DNA of 64,000 bases from contig CAJCIC010000004.1 of assembly GCA_903970185.1 (NCBI GenBank), positions 1 to 64,000 of the forward strand, read 5' to 3'. Positions 19,448 to 29,754 of this stretch are shown here, piece by piece (within the stretch, counting starts at the first letter, position 1; the number at the start of each line of letters is the position of its first letter). The notes under the pieces were generated by a model that did no database searches, had not been told where the DNA came from, and was given only the letters and a program-made list of their open reading frames with translations. The DNA is from Gammaproteobacteria bacterium (lineage in GTDB: Bacteria > Pseudomonadota > Gammaproteobacteria > Burkholderiales > Burkholderiaceae_D). The translations under genes were made by a program, and so were the position numbers.

Positions 19448-20512
19448 TCAGTGGACGTGCTGGATGAGCTCGCCCTTCTGGTACTTCTCGGCGATGCGGC
19501 TGAGTGTGACCGGCTTGATCTTCGAGGCCTGGCCGGCCGAGCCGAATTCGGCGTAGCGCTGCATGCAGATTTTCTTGGCGGCAAGCAGGGCGGGCTTCAA
19601 GTATTCGCGCGGGTCGAACGCCGAGGGATGCTGGGTGAAATACCTGCGGATCGCAGCCGTCATGGCCAGACGGATGTCGGTATCGATATTGATCTTGCGC
19701 ACGCCATGCCGAATGCCCTCCTGGATCTCCTCGACCGGCACGCCGTAGGTCTCCTTGATATCGCCACCATTGTCACGGATCTCCTGCAGCAGGTCCTGCG
19801 GCACCGAGGACGAGCCGTGCATCACGAGATGAGTGTTGGGAATGCGTGCATGGATCGCCTTGATGCGGTCGATGGCAAGAATATCCCCGGTCGGCTTTCT
19901 CGTGAACTTGTAGGCGCCATGGCTTGTGCCAATGGCAATGGCAAGCGCATCAACCTGGGTGCTGCGCACGAAGTCGGCGGCCTGATCGGGGTCGGTCAGG
20001 AGCTGCTCGCGCGTCATCGTGCCGTCGGCGCCATGGCCATCCTCCTTGTCGCCTTGCATCGTCTCAAGCGAGCCGAGGCAACCCAATTCGCCCTCGACCG
20101 TAACGCCAATCGAGTGCGCGGCTTCGACCACCTTGCGCGTGACATCGAGGTTATAGCCGTAGTCCGCCACGGTCTTGCCATCCTCGCGCAGCGAGCCGTC
20201 CATCATGACGCTGGAAAAACCCAGGCGCATGGCCTGCATGCACACCGCAGGGGACTGGCCATGGTCCTGGTGCATCACGAGCGGAATGTGCGGATAGGAC
20301 TCGAGCGCCGCCTCGATCAGGTGGCGCAGGAACGCTTCTCCCGCATATTTGCGCGCGCCGGCCGAGGCCTGCATGATCACCGGGCTGTCGGTCTCGGCCG
20401 CCGCTTGCATGATGGCCTGGACCTGCTCAAGGTTGTTGACGTTAAAGGCGGGCAGGCCGTAGCCGTTTTCGGCAGCGTGATCAAGCAGCTGGCGCATGGA
20501 AACCAATGCCAT
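19448..20512 (-). CDS. fba: Class II fructose-1,6-bisphosphate aldolase
   Basis: 354-residue zinc aldolase of glycolysis/gluconeogenesis (CbbA-like subgroup). Motifs: [18 protein letters not shown], the zinc-ligand region [30 protein letters not shown], and [12 protein letters not shown]. The ATG at 20512 has AGGAGA upstream; the longer frame reaching 20572 would overlap pyk. It follows pyk by 34 nt. Confidence 0.95.
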   Translation of the reverse strand: MALVSMRQLLDHAAENGYGLPAFNVNNLEQVQAIMQAAAETDSPVIMQASAGARKYAGEAFLRHLIEAALESYPHIPLVMHQDHGQSPAVCMQAMRLGFSSVMMDGSLREDGKTVADYGYNLDVTRKVVEAAHSIGVTVEGELGCLGSLETMQGDKEDGHGADGTMTREQLLTDPDQAADFVRSTQVDALAIAIGTSHGAYKFTRKPTGDILAIDRIKAIHARIPNTHLVMHGSSSVPQDLLQEIRDNGGDIKETYGVPVEEIQEGIRHGVRKINIDTDIRLAMTAAIRRYFTQHPSAFDPREYLKPALLAAKKICMQRYAEFGSAGQASKIKPVTLSRIAEKYQKGELIQHVH

Positions 20513-20546
20513 GAATACTTCTCCTGTCAGTTGTGGATACGGCAAT

Positions 20547-22016
20547 TCAAGCAGCGTGCTGTGCTGCGGCAAGGGAGCCCAGATGCTGCCCGACCTTGAC
20601 GATCTTGATGGTGTTGGTGCCCCCGGGCTTGCCCATCGGCTCGCCCACCGTCAGCACAATCAGTTCACCGCGCAAAACCAGGCCCTTTTCAAGCAGCAAC
20701 TCTTCGGCAGCGGCGAGCACCTCATCGCGATTGTCACCCTGCGCGAGATTGAAGGTTTGCACATTGCGATAGAGCGCAAGCTTGCGCCGCGTGGCCAGAT
20801 TTGGCGTTAGCGCATAAATCGGCTGGTCGATATTGTGCCGGCTCATCCAAAGTGCAGTCGAGCCCGAATCGGTGAGCGCGGCAATGGCGCGCGTTTTCAG
20901 GTGCCAGGCGGTGAACAGGGCGCCATTGGCAACCGACTGGTCAACACGCGTGAACATCTGGTTAAGAAAGTCCTTGTCGAGTTCGACTTCGTAGGATTTC
21001 TCGGCCTCGAGGCTGATCGCGGCCATCGCCTGCACCACTTCGATCGGATACTTTCCGCTTGCCGTCTCGGCCGAAAGCATGACAGCGTCGGTGCCATCGA
21101 GCACGGCATTGGCGACATCCGAGACTTCAGCGCGCGTGGGCACGGCGTTGACGATCATCGATTCCATCATCTGCGTCGCCGTGATCGTCAGCTTGTTGGC
21201 CGCCCGCGCCATCTTGATCATGCGCTTTTGCAGGGCCGGCACGGCGGCATTGCCGACTTCGACGGCGAGGTCTCCGCGCGCCACCATGATGCCGTCGCTG
21301 GCCTTTAGAATCTCCTCGAGCGCCGGGATGGCTTCGGCGCGTTCAATCTTGGCGATCATCATCGGCCGCGCCGCGCCTACCGGCGTCGCGATGCCGGCAA
21401 GCTGGCGCGCCATGGTCATATCCGTGGCGTTCTTCGGAAACGATACCGCGATGTAGTCAACGCCCAACTGCATCGCGGTACGGATGTCGTCCATGTCCTT
21501 GGCGGTGAGCGCCGGCGCCGACAGGCCACCCCCCTGGCGGTTGATGCCCTTGTTATTGGACAGATCGCCGCCGACTTTTACGCGCGTGACGATGCGCGAT
21601 CCTTCGACGGCTTCGACCACAAGCACGATCAGACCATCGTTGAGCAGCAAGACGTCGCCCTCGTTGACATCGCGCGGCAGTTCCTTGTAGTCAAGGCCAA
21701 CCTGATCCTGGTTGCCAAGACCCTCGAAGGCCGCATCGAGCGTGAAGCGCGCACCCTTGACGAGATCGATGCGACCGTTCTCGAATTTGCCGACGCGGAT
21801 CTTGGGCCCCTGCAGGTCGGCCATGATCGCCACTTCACGGCCGGCATCGCTTGCCGCCCTCCTGATCGAATCGGCACGACTCGCATGATCGGCCGCGGTT
21901 CCGTGCGAGAAATTGAGCCGGAAGACGTCAACGCCCGCTGCGATCATGGCCTTTAGCGTTTCGTATTCGCTCGAGGCGGGACCGATGGTGGCGACAATCT
22001 TTGTTGCACGGAACAT
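20547..22016 (-). CDS. pyk: Pyruvate kinase
   Basis: 489-residue glycolytic enzyme transferring phosphate from PEP to ADP. It shows [31 protein letters not shown], the K+/Mg2+ site region [17 protein letters not shown] and the signature [14 protein letters not shown], then TQMMESM. A TTG 12 nt upstream is possible, but GGAG is spaced 7 nt before the ATG at 22016, which I chose. It is 30 nt downstream of pgk. Confidence 0.95.
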   Translation of the reverse strand: MFRATKIVATIGPASSEYETLKAMIAAGVDVFRLNFSHGTAADHASRADSIRRAASDAGREVAIMADLQGPKIRVGKFENGRIDLVKGARFTLDAAFEGLGNQDQVGLDYKELPRDVNEGDVLLLNDGLIVLVVEAVEGSRIVTRVKVGGDLSNNKGINRQGGGLSAPALTAKDMDDIRTAMQLGVDYIAVSFPKNATDMTMARQLAGIATPVGAARPMMIAKIERAEAIPALEEILKASDGIMVARGDLAVEVGNAAVPALQKRMIKMARAANKLTITATQMMESMIVNAVPTRAEVSDVANAVLDGTDAVMLSAETASGKYPIEVVQAMAAISLEAEKSYEVELDKDFLNQMFTRVDQSVANGALFTAWHLKTRAIAALTDSGSTALWMSRHNIDQPIYALTPNLATRRKLALYRNVQTFNLAQGDNRDEVLAAAEELLLEKGLVLRGELIVLTVGEPMGKPGGTNTIKIVKVGQHLGSLAAAQHAA

Positions 22017-22046
22017 GACCGGCTCCAATCCTGGATGCTGCTGGTG

Positions 22047-23225
22047 CTATGCGGCGCGCTGTTCCAAGACCGCAACCGCCGGCAGGGTCTTGCCCTCGAG
22101 GAATTCGAGGAAGGCGCCGCCACCGGTGGAGATGTAATCGACCTTGTCAGCGATCTTGTACTTGCCAATCGCAGCCAGCGTATCGCCACCGCCTGCAATG
22201 ACGAAGGCGGGCGAGGCGGCAATGGCTGCGGCCAGTGCCTTGGTGCCGCCGCCGAACTGGTCGTACTCGAACACGCCCATGGGACCGTTCCAGATGATGG
22301 TGCCGGCATTGGAGATGAGGCTCGCAAGCACCGCCGAGGTCTTCGGGCCGACATCGAGGATCATGTCGTCCTTGCCCACCGACTCCGCCGGCACGCGATT
22401 GGCCCGGGACAACGCGGAGACGTCGTTCGATACAACGACATCAATTGGCAGCGGCACGCGCGCGCCACGCTGCTTCATGCTGTCGATGATGGTTTGCGCT
22501 TCCGAGACGAGATCGGATTCGGCAAGCGAGCGGCCAATGCGCATGCCCATGGCCAGCATGAAGGTGTTGGCAATGCCACCGCCGACAATCAACTGGTCGA
22601 CGCGCTCGCCAAGCGCCCGCAGAATGGTCAGCTTGCTTGACACCTTCGAGCCGGCAACGATGGCGAGGAGCGGCCGCTTCGGGTTGTCCATGACGCGCGA
22701 CAGGGCATCGAGTTCGGCCGAGAGCAAGGGGCCGGCGCAAGCCACCGGCGCGACCTTTGCAAGCGCGTGCGTTGTCGCCTCGGCGCGGTGCGCGGTGCCA
22801 AAGGCATCGTTGACATAGACATCAAGCAGCGCTGCCATCTTGTTCGCAAGCGCGACATCGTCCTTCTTCTCGCCGCGATTGAGGCGACAGTTCTCAAGCA
22901 TGACGATTTCACCGGGGGCGACCTTGACGCCGTCGACCCAGTTCTGGACCAGCGGCACGTCGCGCCCGAGCAGCTCGGAGAGCCGCCTTGCAATCGGTGC
23001 CAATGAATCCTCGGGCCGGAAATCACCCTCGGTCGGGCGTCCAAGATGCGAGGTCACCATGACCGCCGCATTGGCCTTCAAGGCCATCTCGATGGCCGGC
23101 ACCGATGCGCGGATGCGCGTGTCGTCGGTGATTGCCATTTCGTCATCTTGCGGGACGTTCAGGTCGGACCGAATGAAAACCCGCTTGCCCGACAGATCGA
23201 TGTCTTTCATGCGCAGAAATTTCAT
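22047..23225 (-). CDS. pgk: Phosphoglycerate kinase
   Basis: 392-residue enzyme of substrate-level phosphorylation. Conserved parts are [66 protein letters not shown] and the C-terminal GGGDTLAAI. It starts 18 nt after the gapA stop and is clearly in the same transcript. Confidence 0.96.
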   Translation of the reverse strand: MKFLRMKDIDLSGKRVFIRSDLNVPQDDEMAITDDTRIRASVPAIEMALKANAAVMVTSHLGRPTEGDFRPEDSLAPIARRLSELLGRDVPLVQNWVDGVKVAPGEIVMLENCRLNRGEKKDDVALANKMAALLDVYVNDAFGTAHRAEATTHALAKVAPVACAGPLLSAELDALSRVMDNPKRPLLAIVAGSKVSSKLTILRALGERVDQLIVGGGIANTFMLAMGMRIGRSLAESDLVSEAQTIIDSMKQRGARVPLPIDVVVSNDVSALSRANRVPAESVGKDDMILDVGPKTSAVLASLISNAGTIIWNGPMGVFEYDQFGGGTKALAAAIAASPAFVIAGGGDTLAAIGKYKIADKVDYISTGGGAFLEFLEGKTLPAVAVLEQRAA

Positions 23226-23243
23226 CTAAGCTCCCTTGGTCTA

Positions 23244-24254
23244 CTAACGGGCCTGCATGAGCGCGACGGTAGTGTCGAGCATGCGGTTGCTAAAGCCCCA
23301 TTCGTTGTCATACCAGCTTGATACTTTCACCAGTCTTCCAGTCAACTTGGTCAGCGTCGCGTCAAATATCGACGACGCCGGATGATTGTTGAAATCGACC
23401 GAGACGAGCGGTTCGGTGTTGTAGTCGAGAATGCCCTTGAGCGCACCCTCGGCTGCGCCTTTCATGATGGCATTGACCTCTTCCACGCTCGTGTCGCGTG
23501 CCGCGATGAAGCACAAGTCGACGATTGACACGTTGATGGTCGGCACGCGCACGGCATAGCCGTCAAGGCGCCCGGCAAGCTCGGGAAGTACGAGGCCCAC
23601 TGCCGAGGCGGCGCCGGTCTTGGCCGGGATCATCGACATCGTCGCCGAGCGCGCACGACGCACGTCCTCGTGGTAGACGTCGGTCAAGACCTGGTCGTTG
23701 GTATAGGAATGGATGGTCGTCATCAGTCCGGAGACGACGCCGATGCTGTCGTTTAGCGGCTTGACCAGGGGACACAGGCAGTTGGTCGTGCAACTCGCGT
23801 TCGACACCACGGTGTCACTGGCCTTGAGCACGTGATGGTTGACGCCATAGACGATGGTCGCATCGACGTCCCTGCCGCCAGGCGCTGAGATCAGCACCTT
23901 CTTCGCGCCGCCCGCAAGGTGCGCCGAGGCCTTTTCCTTGCTGGTGAAAAGGCCGGTGCATTCCATCACCACATCGATGCCAAGATCGCCCCAGGGCAAA
24001 TGCGCCGGATTGCGAACGGCAAGCACCTTGATCTCATCGCCGTCGATCTCCATCGTATCGCCCCTGGCCACGACGGTTTTCGGAAAGCGCCCGTGCACGG
24101 TATCGTACTGGGTCAGGTGGGCGTTGATTCTGGCATCCCCTAGGTCGTTGATGGCGACAATTTCGATATCGTGGGTCTTGCCTGCCTGGTAGTGTGCCCT
24201 CAACACATTTCGCCCGATTCGGCCGTAACCGTTGATGGCAACCCGGATTGTCAT
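23244..24254 (-). CDS. gapA: Glyceraldehyde-3-phosphate dehydrogenase, type I
   Basis: 336-residue enzyme beginning [16 protein letters not shown] (NAD-binding) with the catalytic [14 protein letters not shown] (Cys near 152), the C-terminal [14 protein letters not shown] and an intact length. GGGAGAAGG lies before the ATG. It is the first gene of the gapA-pgk-pyk-fba run; the 134 nt to the divergent rsmE gene should hold the promoter. Confidence 0.95.
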   Translation of the reverse strand: MTIRVAINGYGRIGRNVLRAHYQAGKTHDIEIVAINDLGDARINAHLTQYDTVHGRFPKTVVARGDTMEIDGDEIKVLAVRNPAHLPWGDLGIDVVMECTGLFTSKEKASAHLAGGAKKVLISAPGGRDVDATIVYGVNHHVLKASDTVVSNASCTTNCLCPLVKPLNDSIGVVSGLMTTIHSYTNDQVLTDVYHEDVRRARSATMSMIPAKTGAASAVGLVLPELAGRLDGYAVRVPTINVSIVDLCFIAARDTSVEEVNAIMKGAAEGALKGILDYNTEPLVSVDFNNHPASSIFDATLTKLTGRLVKVSSWYDNEWGFSNRMLDTTVALMQAR

Positions 24255-24388
24255 GCCTTCTCCCGCAAAATTGATGGTTTACTGGCCAATCCATAATTTT
24301 AGCAGAGCGAATCCTCGCGGCCTGACAGGCGCAGAGTCCCTCTCTTGGGTCTTGTGACCCGCGCATTTTCAGACTGACACGATCTGCC

Positions 24389-25117
24389 ATGGCTCATCCG
24401 CGCTTTTTCGTCGAAGGACCGATCGCTTGCGGAGCTAGACTGCTGCTGCCAGAGGAGGTCGCGCACCACGCCGTCAGGGTGCTGCGCATGAAAAGCGGCG
24501 ACGACGCGGTGATTTTCAATGGCCTCGGCGGTGAATATCACGGCCGCCTTGAATTCGCAGCCGATGCCGTGTCCTTTCAGGTGATCCGGTTTGACGCCCG
24601 CGAGGCCGAGTTGGGCTTTGCCGTGCGCATCGGTCAGGGGCTTTGCGCGACCGACAAAATGGACTGGCTCGTCGAGAAAGCGGTCGAATTCGGTGCCGCT
24701 CAATTAACGCCGCTCGCGCTCGCCCGCTCGGTCGTGCGCCTAAGCGACGAGCGCGCGCAAAAACGCCTGCGCCACTGGCAAAGACTGAGCACATCGGCGT
24801 GTGAACAATGCGGACGCAACCGGCTGATGCACGTCCTGCCGGTTGCGGATCTGGCCTCGTGGGCGAGCCATGAGGCGCAGAGCCTGTCAATTGTGCTTGC
24901 CGCCAATGCCCGGACCTCGCTTGCAGCGCTGGCGCGTGCCAGCGCGCCTTGCGACGTGCGTCTTCTGATCGGCCCTGAAGGCGGGCTGACCGAATCCGAG
25001 GTGGCCGATGCGGCACGCCTGGGTTTCATCGCGGCACATCTTGGCCCGCGCATCCTAAGGACAGAGAGTGCCGCCATGCTCGCGCTGGCCACGCTTGCCG
25101 CATGCTGGGATGCCTAG
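24389..25117 (+). CDS. rsmE: 16S rRNA (uracil-1498-N3)-methyltransferase
   Basis: 242-residue SPOUT methyltransferase acting on 16S rRNA in the small subunit. The C-terminal knot motif LLIGPEGGLTESEV...GFIAAHLGPRILRTESAAMLAL is diagnostic. The N-terminal PUA-like part includes HHAVRVLRMKSGD. It is divergent from gapA. Its TAG stop shares a CTAG palindrome with the convergent patatin-like gene. Confidence 0.94.
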   Translation: MAHPRFFVEGPIACGARLLLPEEVAHHAVRVLRMKSGDDAVIFNGLGGEYHGRLEFAADAVSFQVIRFDAREAELGFAVRIGQGLCATDKMDWLVEKAVEFGAAQLTPLALARSVVRLSDERAQKRLRHWQRLSTSACEQCGRNRLMHVLPVADLASWASHEAQSLSIVLAANARTSLAALARASAPCDVRLLIGPEGGLTESEVADAARLGFIAAHLGPRILRTESAAMLALATLAACWDA

Positions 25118-26358
25118 CGCGGCACCGGCGCGATCGCGGCGGGCTCAAAGCCTAGGAACTGTGCAAGTTCGACCGCCCGGGCCATCGTGTCGCGATAGCC
25201 GAGGTTGATCAGTTCATGCGTGAAAGGCGCCTCAAACAGCAGGTAGCTCGCAAGCGCGGCACTGCGCTCGTCGGTGCCACCAAGCGCACTGAGCAAGGCG
25301 CGCACCGGCAAGGGCAGGCTGCGGATGTGACGCGCGGCGATCGAATCCAGCCGCTCGCTGGGCGAGATGACCATGACCTCGACTTGTCGCAGGCCTGACT
25401 GCGACTGGGCCTCAGGCGGCAGCCACGCCAGCGTGCGATTGACGCGCTGCAGGCGCTCGATATCAAGCGCAAGCGCATCAAGGAAGATGCTCGACAGTGC
25501 GTGTCCTGCAATCTGTCCGAGCGTCGGATACGCCGCATCGGGCAAGTCACCGCGCAGAATCGGCTCTTGCAGGCGCCCCGCGCCGATCACGAGGATGCGT
25601 TCAGCTCCGAGGTGGATGGCAGGGCTGATGGGGGCCAGCTGTCGCATCGAGCCGTCGCCAAAATACTCGAGGCGCCCATTGAGCCTTAGCGCCCGCGCTG
25701 GAAAAATGAACGGAATCGCCGACGACGCGAGCAGGTGGTCGATCGTCACCTGCTCGGCAACGGCGATGCGCTGTGAGCGCACCCACGGCGAAATCCCGGC
25801 TGCCGACTGATAGTAAGTGATGTGAAAGCCGGTGGTATAGCTCGAGGCCGTGACGGCAAGGGCAGAAAGCGTGCCGTCCAAAAGCCGATCCTTGACGCGC
25901 TCAAGCGGCACGAGGCCGGCAAGCAAGTCAGCCAGCGGGGCGTTGTCAAGAAGCGAGCGCGGCCGCGTTCGGGTAAAGCGCCTGAGCGCCCAGCCGAGCG
26001 ACATGGCCGTGACCCATTTGGTGCCGGAGCGCACGACGCCAAAGGAATCGGCCAGATAGACCTGGCCTGCCGAGAAGTCTTCCCAGACGCGCACCAGTGC
26101 GCGCACGGCAATCTGGAAGTCATCGGCGCCCGCTGCCAGGGCGCTCGCATTGATGGCGCCCGCCGATGTCCCGACCAGGATGCCAAACGGATTGCAGGAG
26201 GCCTCGCGCCTCGCACTCGCGCGCGTGCGCGCGATCTGGGCAATCGCCTTGAGCACGCCGACCTGGTAGGCGGCGCGCGCCCCTCCGCCAGAGAGCACAA
26301 GGCCGGTCAAGCGACGCGAAGCCGGATCAGGCAGGCACGACCCCGGTTCTTCTCCCAT
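25114..26358 (-). CDS. Patatin-like phospholipase family protein
   Basis: 414 residues from MGEEPGS. The patatin catalytic elements are present: the oxyanion glycine loop LVLSGGGARAAYQVG, the nucleophile elbow GILVGTSAGAINA, and the dyad aspartate in YFGDGSMRQLAPISPAI. The C-terminal half is helical and lacks a transmembrane segment. No start has a clear ribosome binding site; ATGs at 26400 and 26430 would lengthen it by 14 or 24 residues. Likely a cytoplasmic or membrane-associated lipid acyl hydrolase, substrate unknown. Confidence 0.88.
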   Translation of the reverse strand: MGEEPGSCLPDPASRRLTGLVLSGGGARAAYQVGVLKAIAQIARTRASARREASCNPFGILVGTSAGAINASALAAGADDFQIAVRALVRVWEDFSAGQVYLADSFGVVRSGTKWVTAMSLGWALRRFTRTRPRSLLDNAPLADLLAGLVPLERVKDRLLDGTLSALAVTASSYTTGFHITYYQSAAGISPWVRSQRIAVAEQVTIDHLLASSAIPFIFPARALRLNGRLEYFGDGSMRQLAPISPAIHLGAERILVIGAGRLQEPILRGDLPDAAYPTLGQIAGHALSSIFLDALALDIERLQRVNRTLAWLPPEAQSQSGLRQVEVMVISPSERLDSIAARHIRSLPLPVRALLSALGGTDERSAALASYLLFEAPFTHELINLGYRDTMARAVELAQFLGFEPAAIAPVPR

Positions 26359-26444
26359 GCGGCAATCTACGTCATGGCCGTCACGCGGCGCAAGCGCCAT
26401 ACGGGTTTTTGTTGCGCGCGCAGGCAACATACAATATCCGCGTG

Positions 26445-26861
26445 ATGCTCACCCTGCCTTCGCGCGCGCGCGCGGCCCTGCCCTGGCTGGTCGCGGTTTT
26501 GGTGTGCGCAAGTGCGGCTGCCGCGCGTACTTTTCTGATCCAGCCGCCCGAAATCGCGCACTTCTGTGACAGCGCGTCGCGCTGGTGGTGCGAGGTCCGC
26601 ATGGCCATCATTTACACCTACGCCTGGCACACCATCGGCCAGGTCGCGGTGGTGCTCACCCTCCTGGCCTTTTTTGCAAGGCGTGCGTGGCTGTCGTGCG
26701 CCGCGATGTCGGCAGGCGCGATGGCGCTCGTCCTCTACTGCTTCGAGCCCGGGGCCTTTGCCCTAGTCTCGGGCGCGCTGCTGCTTTTGCGCAACCAGGC
26801 GCAAGGCGATGGCACGGACACAGCAAGGAGCGCCGAGCAAGGCCATTATCAGTACCCATAA
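26445..26861 (+). CDS. Small inner-membrane protein, unknown function
   Basis: 138 residues with about four hydrophobic helices: ALPWLVAVLVCASAAAA at the N-terminus, IGQVAVVLTLLAFFA, WLSCAAMSAGAMALVLYC and GAFALVSGALLLL. A Cys/Trp-rich loop (HFCDSASRWWCEVR) sits between the first two. It resembles an unnamed proteobacterial membrane family, but I cannot name it. The tail overlaps the convergent GH17 gene by 99 nt, which is unusually long. A GTG directly before the ATG is an alternative start. Confidence 0.6.
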   Translation: MLTLPSRARAALPWLVAVLVCASAAAARTFLIQPPEIAHFCDSASRWWCEVRMAIIYTYAWHTIGQVAVVLTLLAFFARRAWLSCAAMSAGAMALVLYCFEPGAFALVSGALLLLRNQAQGDGTDTARSAEQGHYQYP

Positions 26862-28421
26862 CACCGCGGGTGGATTTTGCGGCGTCTCGAGGATCAGAAC
26901 GACAACCGATGAGAGGACCAGCCACAGCGACAGGCCTTGCTCCTCGATTGCAGGCACGGCATCGTCCTCACGGCCAATCAGCGTGACGAGCGACAATGCC
27001 GCAACCGGGGCCGCATAGAGAAAAATCGGGAAATCACGGTAACGGCCGTCAAAGATGAGCAGCAGATTCATCAGCGCGCCAAAATACAGCCAGACAAAGC
27101 GCACAAGCCCGCCAACGAGCGCGTCGGTCATGCCGCGGGCGAAGAACTCGTGGCGAACACCGGCAATCCCCAAAGGCGTGGGCGGCGGTGCCCCTGTTTG
27201 CGTCCATTTGAGCACGATGCGCGCCGCCCAAAGCGCGCTCGCCAGGGCAATCACGCAGAGGGCGATGCCGATGGCCCATTCGGCAGGCGTGCGCTCGGCT
27301 CTCACCATCTCCCTGATTTGCGCGGCAGCGCACGCACCGATGCCATCGCCCATGGCAAATGCGGCAAGACAGGTCATGACATTGCCGCGCTTGCCGACAA
27401 TCAGGCCAAGCACCAGAACCAGGCCAAACAGTGCGCCCAAGGCGATGCCGAGCACAAAATGCGGATCTTCGATGACCTCGCCCTGCTGCGCAAACTTCTC
27501 GTGCAGGTGCGCGTCATAGATTCCCCAATAGCCGCCGGCAGTGCCTTCGAGCAGTCGCTTCCAGGGCTGGTCGAAGGCCTCGATGACGTTGTAGCGGACC
27601 TGGTTGGGGCCGGCCCAGTTGAGAAACTCGCGGATGAAGCGCGCCTGGTTGACAAGGCTTGGGCGCGCGCCGGCACGCTCACGTCCGGCAGAGGGCCAGC
27701 CGGTCTCACCGATGAGGATGTCGCGGCCGGGAAATCGGGCCATCAGCTGCGCCCGGATCTGGGCGACGTGGGCCACGGCGTCTTCGATCGGCACGGGGTG
27801 ATCTTCCCAGTAAGGCAGGATGTGAATCGTGATGAACGAGACCACCGCTGCGATCTGCGGATACTTGAGCCAGAACTCCCAGACGTCGGCATAGGTCACG
27901 GGCAGGTCGGTCGCGTTGCGCATCGCCGTGATCTGCGCTGCCAGTGCCTCAGGCGAGAGCTCGCCGCGCAGCAGTACCTCGTTGCCGACCACAATCGCAG
28001 CCAGCGTGTCGTGCTGGCTTGCCGCGATCTGTCTGGCCAGGGTCATCTCGAGATCATTGGCGCGCCTGTCACGCGAGAGCCAGACGCCAAGGAGGACTTT
28101 CATGTGATGCCGTGCGGCGATCGCTGGCACCTGGTCAAGTCCCTGGCCCACCGAATAGGTCCTGACGCAGTTAAAGCGCTTCGACAGTGCCGTGAGATCG
28201 GTTTCGATGCGCTCGGCGCTAACGCGCGCTGCCGGATCAAACGGGCTCTCGCCCGCCAGCCGGTAAGGCGCATAGGAGACGCAGGCGATGCGCGCGACAG
28301 AAGAATTGGCAACGCTCGCGGGCCGGCCCAGCGCGATCCAGTAGCCATTGGCGCAAAGCGCCAACAGATAGAGCACCGTCAACACGGCAATGGGGCGGCG
28401 CAGGAGGGAATTCGGATTCAT
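26763..28421 (-). CDS. Membrane-bound GH17-like beta-glucan hydrolase/transglycosylase
   Basis: 552 residues. After an N-terminal membrane helix (VLTVLYLLALCANGYWIAL) comes a GH17-type TIM barrel: SYAPYR, the acid/base Glu in AAIVVGNEVLLRG, and the nucleophile Glu in ILIGETGWPSAG. From about residue 330 there are several further membrane helices. This resembles bacterial proteins that remodel beta-1,3/1,6-glucans or cyclic periplasmic glucans (NdvC-like), but no glycosyltransferase is linked. The ATG at 28421 was chosen to begin just before the anchor helix. Confidence 0.8.
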   Translation of the reverse strand: MNPNSLLRRPIAVLTVLYLLALCANGYWIALGRPASVANSSVARIACVSYAPYRLAGESPFDPAARVSAERIETDLTALSKRFNCVRTYSVGQGLDQVPAIAARHHMKVLLGVWLSRDRRANDLEMTLARQIAASQHDTLAAIVVGNEVLLRGELSPEALAAQITAMRNATDLPVTYADVWEFWLKYPQIAAVVSFITIHILPYWEDHPVPIEDAVAHVAQIRAQLMARFPGRDILIGETGWPSAGRERAGARPSLVNQARFIREFLNWAGPNQVRYNVIEAFDQPWKRLLEGTAGGYWGIYDAHLHEKFAQQGEVIEDPHFVLGIALGALFGLVLVLGLIVGKRGNVMTCLAAFAMGDGIGACAAAQIREMVRAERTPAEWAIGIALCVIALASALWAARIVLKWTQTGAPPPTPLGIAGVRHEFFARGMTDALVGGLVRFVWLYFGALMNLLLIFDGRYRDFPIFLYAAPVAALSLVTLIGREDDAVPAIEEQGLSLWLVLSSVVVLILETPQNPPAVLWVLIMALLGAPCCVRAIALRLVAQKQQRARD

Positions 28422-28533
28422 CGGATCTGACAGGAGCCATCGGGGCAACTGCCGCCGCGCCAGAGATTCTACCTGCAGCCAAGGATCGCGCGAGAAGAGC
28501 AGCTCGCGCTCCGATCGCGGTTATGATCGGCCG

Positions 28534-29754
28534 ATGTCCGACTTTGACGTCAGTATCATCGGCGCCGGTCCAGCCGGATCGCTAAGCGCCCTGCTTTTAT
28601 CGCGCATGGGCCTTAAGGTCGCACTGTTTGATCGCGCGCGTTTTCCGCGCGACAAGGTGTGTGGCGACGGCATCACGCCGCGCGGTGCACGACTGCTCAT
28701 GCAACTCGGCATCGTCGGTGACATCCACGCGCAGGCATTCGCCGCGCGCGGCGTGACCTTGCGCGGCAGCGACGAAAACAGTTTCTCGATTGCCTTTGGC
28801 CGCGACGACGCCGGCATTTCCGATCTGTTGATCCTGCCACGGCTCAAGCTCGATTACCTGCTGCTTGAGCACGCACTGGCGGCCGGCCCGCGTTATTTCG
28901 AAGCCACCAAGGTGGTCAAAGTGGATTGCGACAAGGACGGGCCATGTCGCGTGCTGCTTGACGATGATCGCACCGTGACCAGCACCGTGGCGATCATCGC
29001 GACCGGGGCCGAATCGCAGCTGCTGCGAAAAAGCGGGCTGTTGGCGCAAAAGCCTGCCGTCGAGCACGCTGCCCGCGTCTATTTCGATGACGTCAAGGGG
29101 CTTGACGATCATGTCACCCTGTTTTTTGATGGCGTTGACATGCCCGGCTACGGATGGATTTTTCCGACGTCGGCATCGAGCGCCAATATCGGTTGCGGCG
29201 TTTTCGCGCAACGGCATCGTCCACAGGCCGAGCGCCTCAGAACACTGATCGACTCGCATCCCCTGCTCAGGCGCCAGCTCGAGGGCGCGCGCCAGACGGC
29301 ACCGATCAAGGCCTATCCGCTGCGCACCGACTTCCGTGTCGAGCACGCCGGTCGCGCGCGCATCCTTTGCGTTGGCGAAGCCGCGGGGCTTGTCAACCCG
29401 ATCACCGGGGAAGGCATCGACTATGCCTTCGAGTCCGCGCAGTTCGCAGCCGAGGCCGTCTCGAGCTCGCTTGCACGCGACGGCGGTGACAGCGCACTTG
29501 CCCACTATCGCGAGCGCCTGCGACGACGCTTTGCGACGCGCTTTGCAATCTATCGATGGGTCCAGGCGAAATGCCTCTCGGGCGATCGCGCCGACGATTT
29601 CCTGGCCGCCGTGAAGGCATCGCCAGCGCTTAGGCAAACGGTCGTCGATGGCCTGTTCGGACGCGCCCGTCCGCGCGATTACCTGCGACCCAACGTCCTC
29701 CTTCCGGCACTCAAGCTGGCTTTTCTTGGCGCGCGTCGCAAGCGCCTTGGCTAG
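28534..29754 (+). CDS. Geranylgeranyl reductase-family FAD oxidoreductase
   Basis: 406 residues. The N-terminal dinucleotide fold SIIGAGPAGSLSALLLSRMG is followed by the family block DRARFPRDKVCGDGITPRG, the PxxYxWIFP-like YGWIFPTS and the second FAD contact GEAAGLVNPITGEGIDYAFESA. Such enzymes reduce isoprenoid double bonds or act as related halogenase/hydroxylase-like flavoproteins. The substrate is not evident from the neighbours. The ATG at 28534 opens the FAD fold directly; the frame extends upstream without similarity. The stop shares CTAG with maeB. Confidence 0.82.
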   Translation: MSDFDVSIIGAGPAGSLSALLLSRMGLKVALFDRARFPRDKVCGDGITPRGARLLMQLGIVGDIHAQAFAARGVTLRGSDENSFSIAFGRDDAGISDLLILPRLKLDYLLLEHALAAGPRYFEATKVVKVDCDKDGPCRVLLDDDRTVTSTVAIIATGAESQLLRKSGLLAQKPAVEHAARVYFDDVKGLDDHVTLFFDGVDMPGYGWIFPTSASSANIGCGVFAQRHRPQAERLRTLIDSHPLLRRQLEGARQTAPIKAYPLRTDFRVEHAGRARILCVGEAAGLVNPITGEGIDYAFESAQFAAEAVSSSLARDGGDSALAHYRERLRRRFATRFAIYRWVQAKCLSGDRADDFLAAVKASPALRQTVVDGLFGRARPRDYLRPNVLLPALKLAFLGARRKRLG

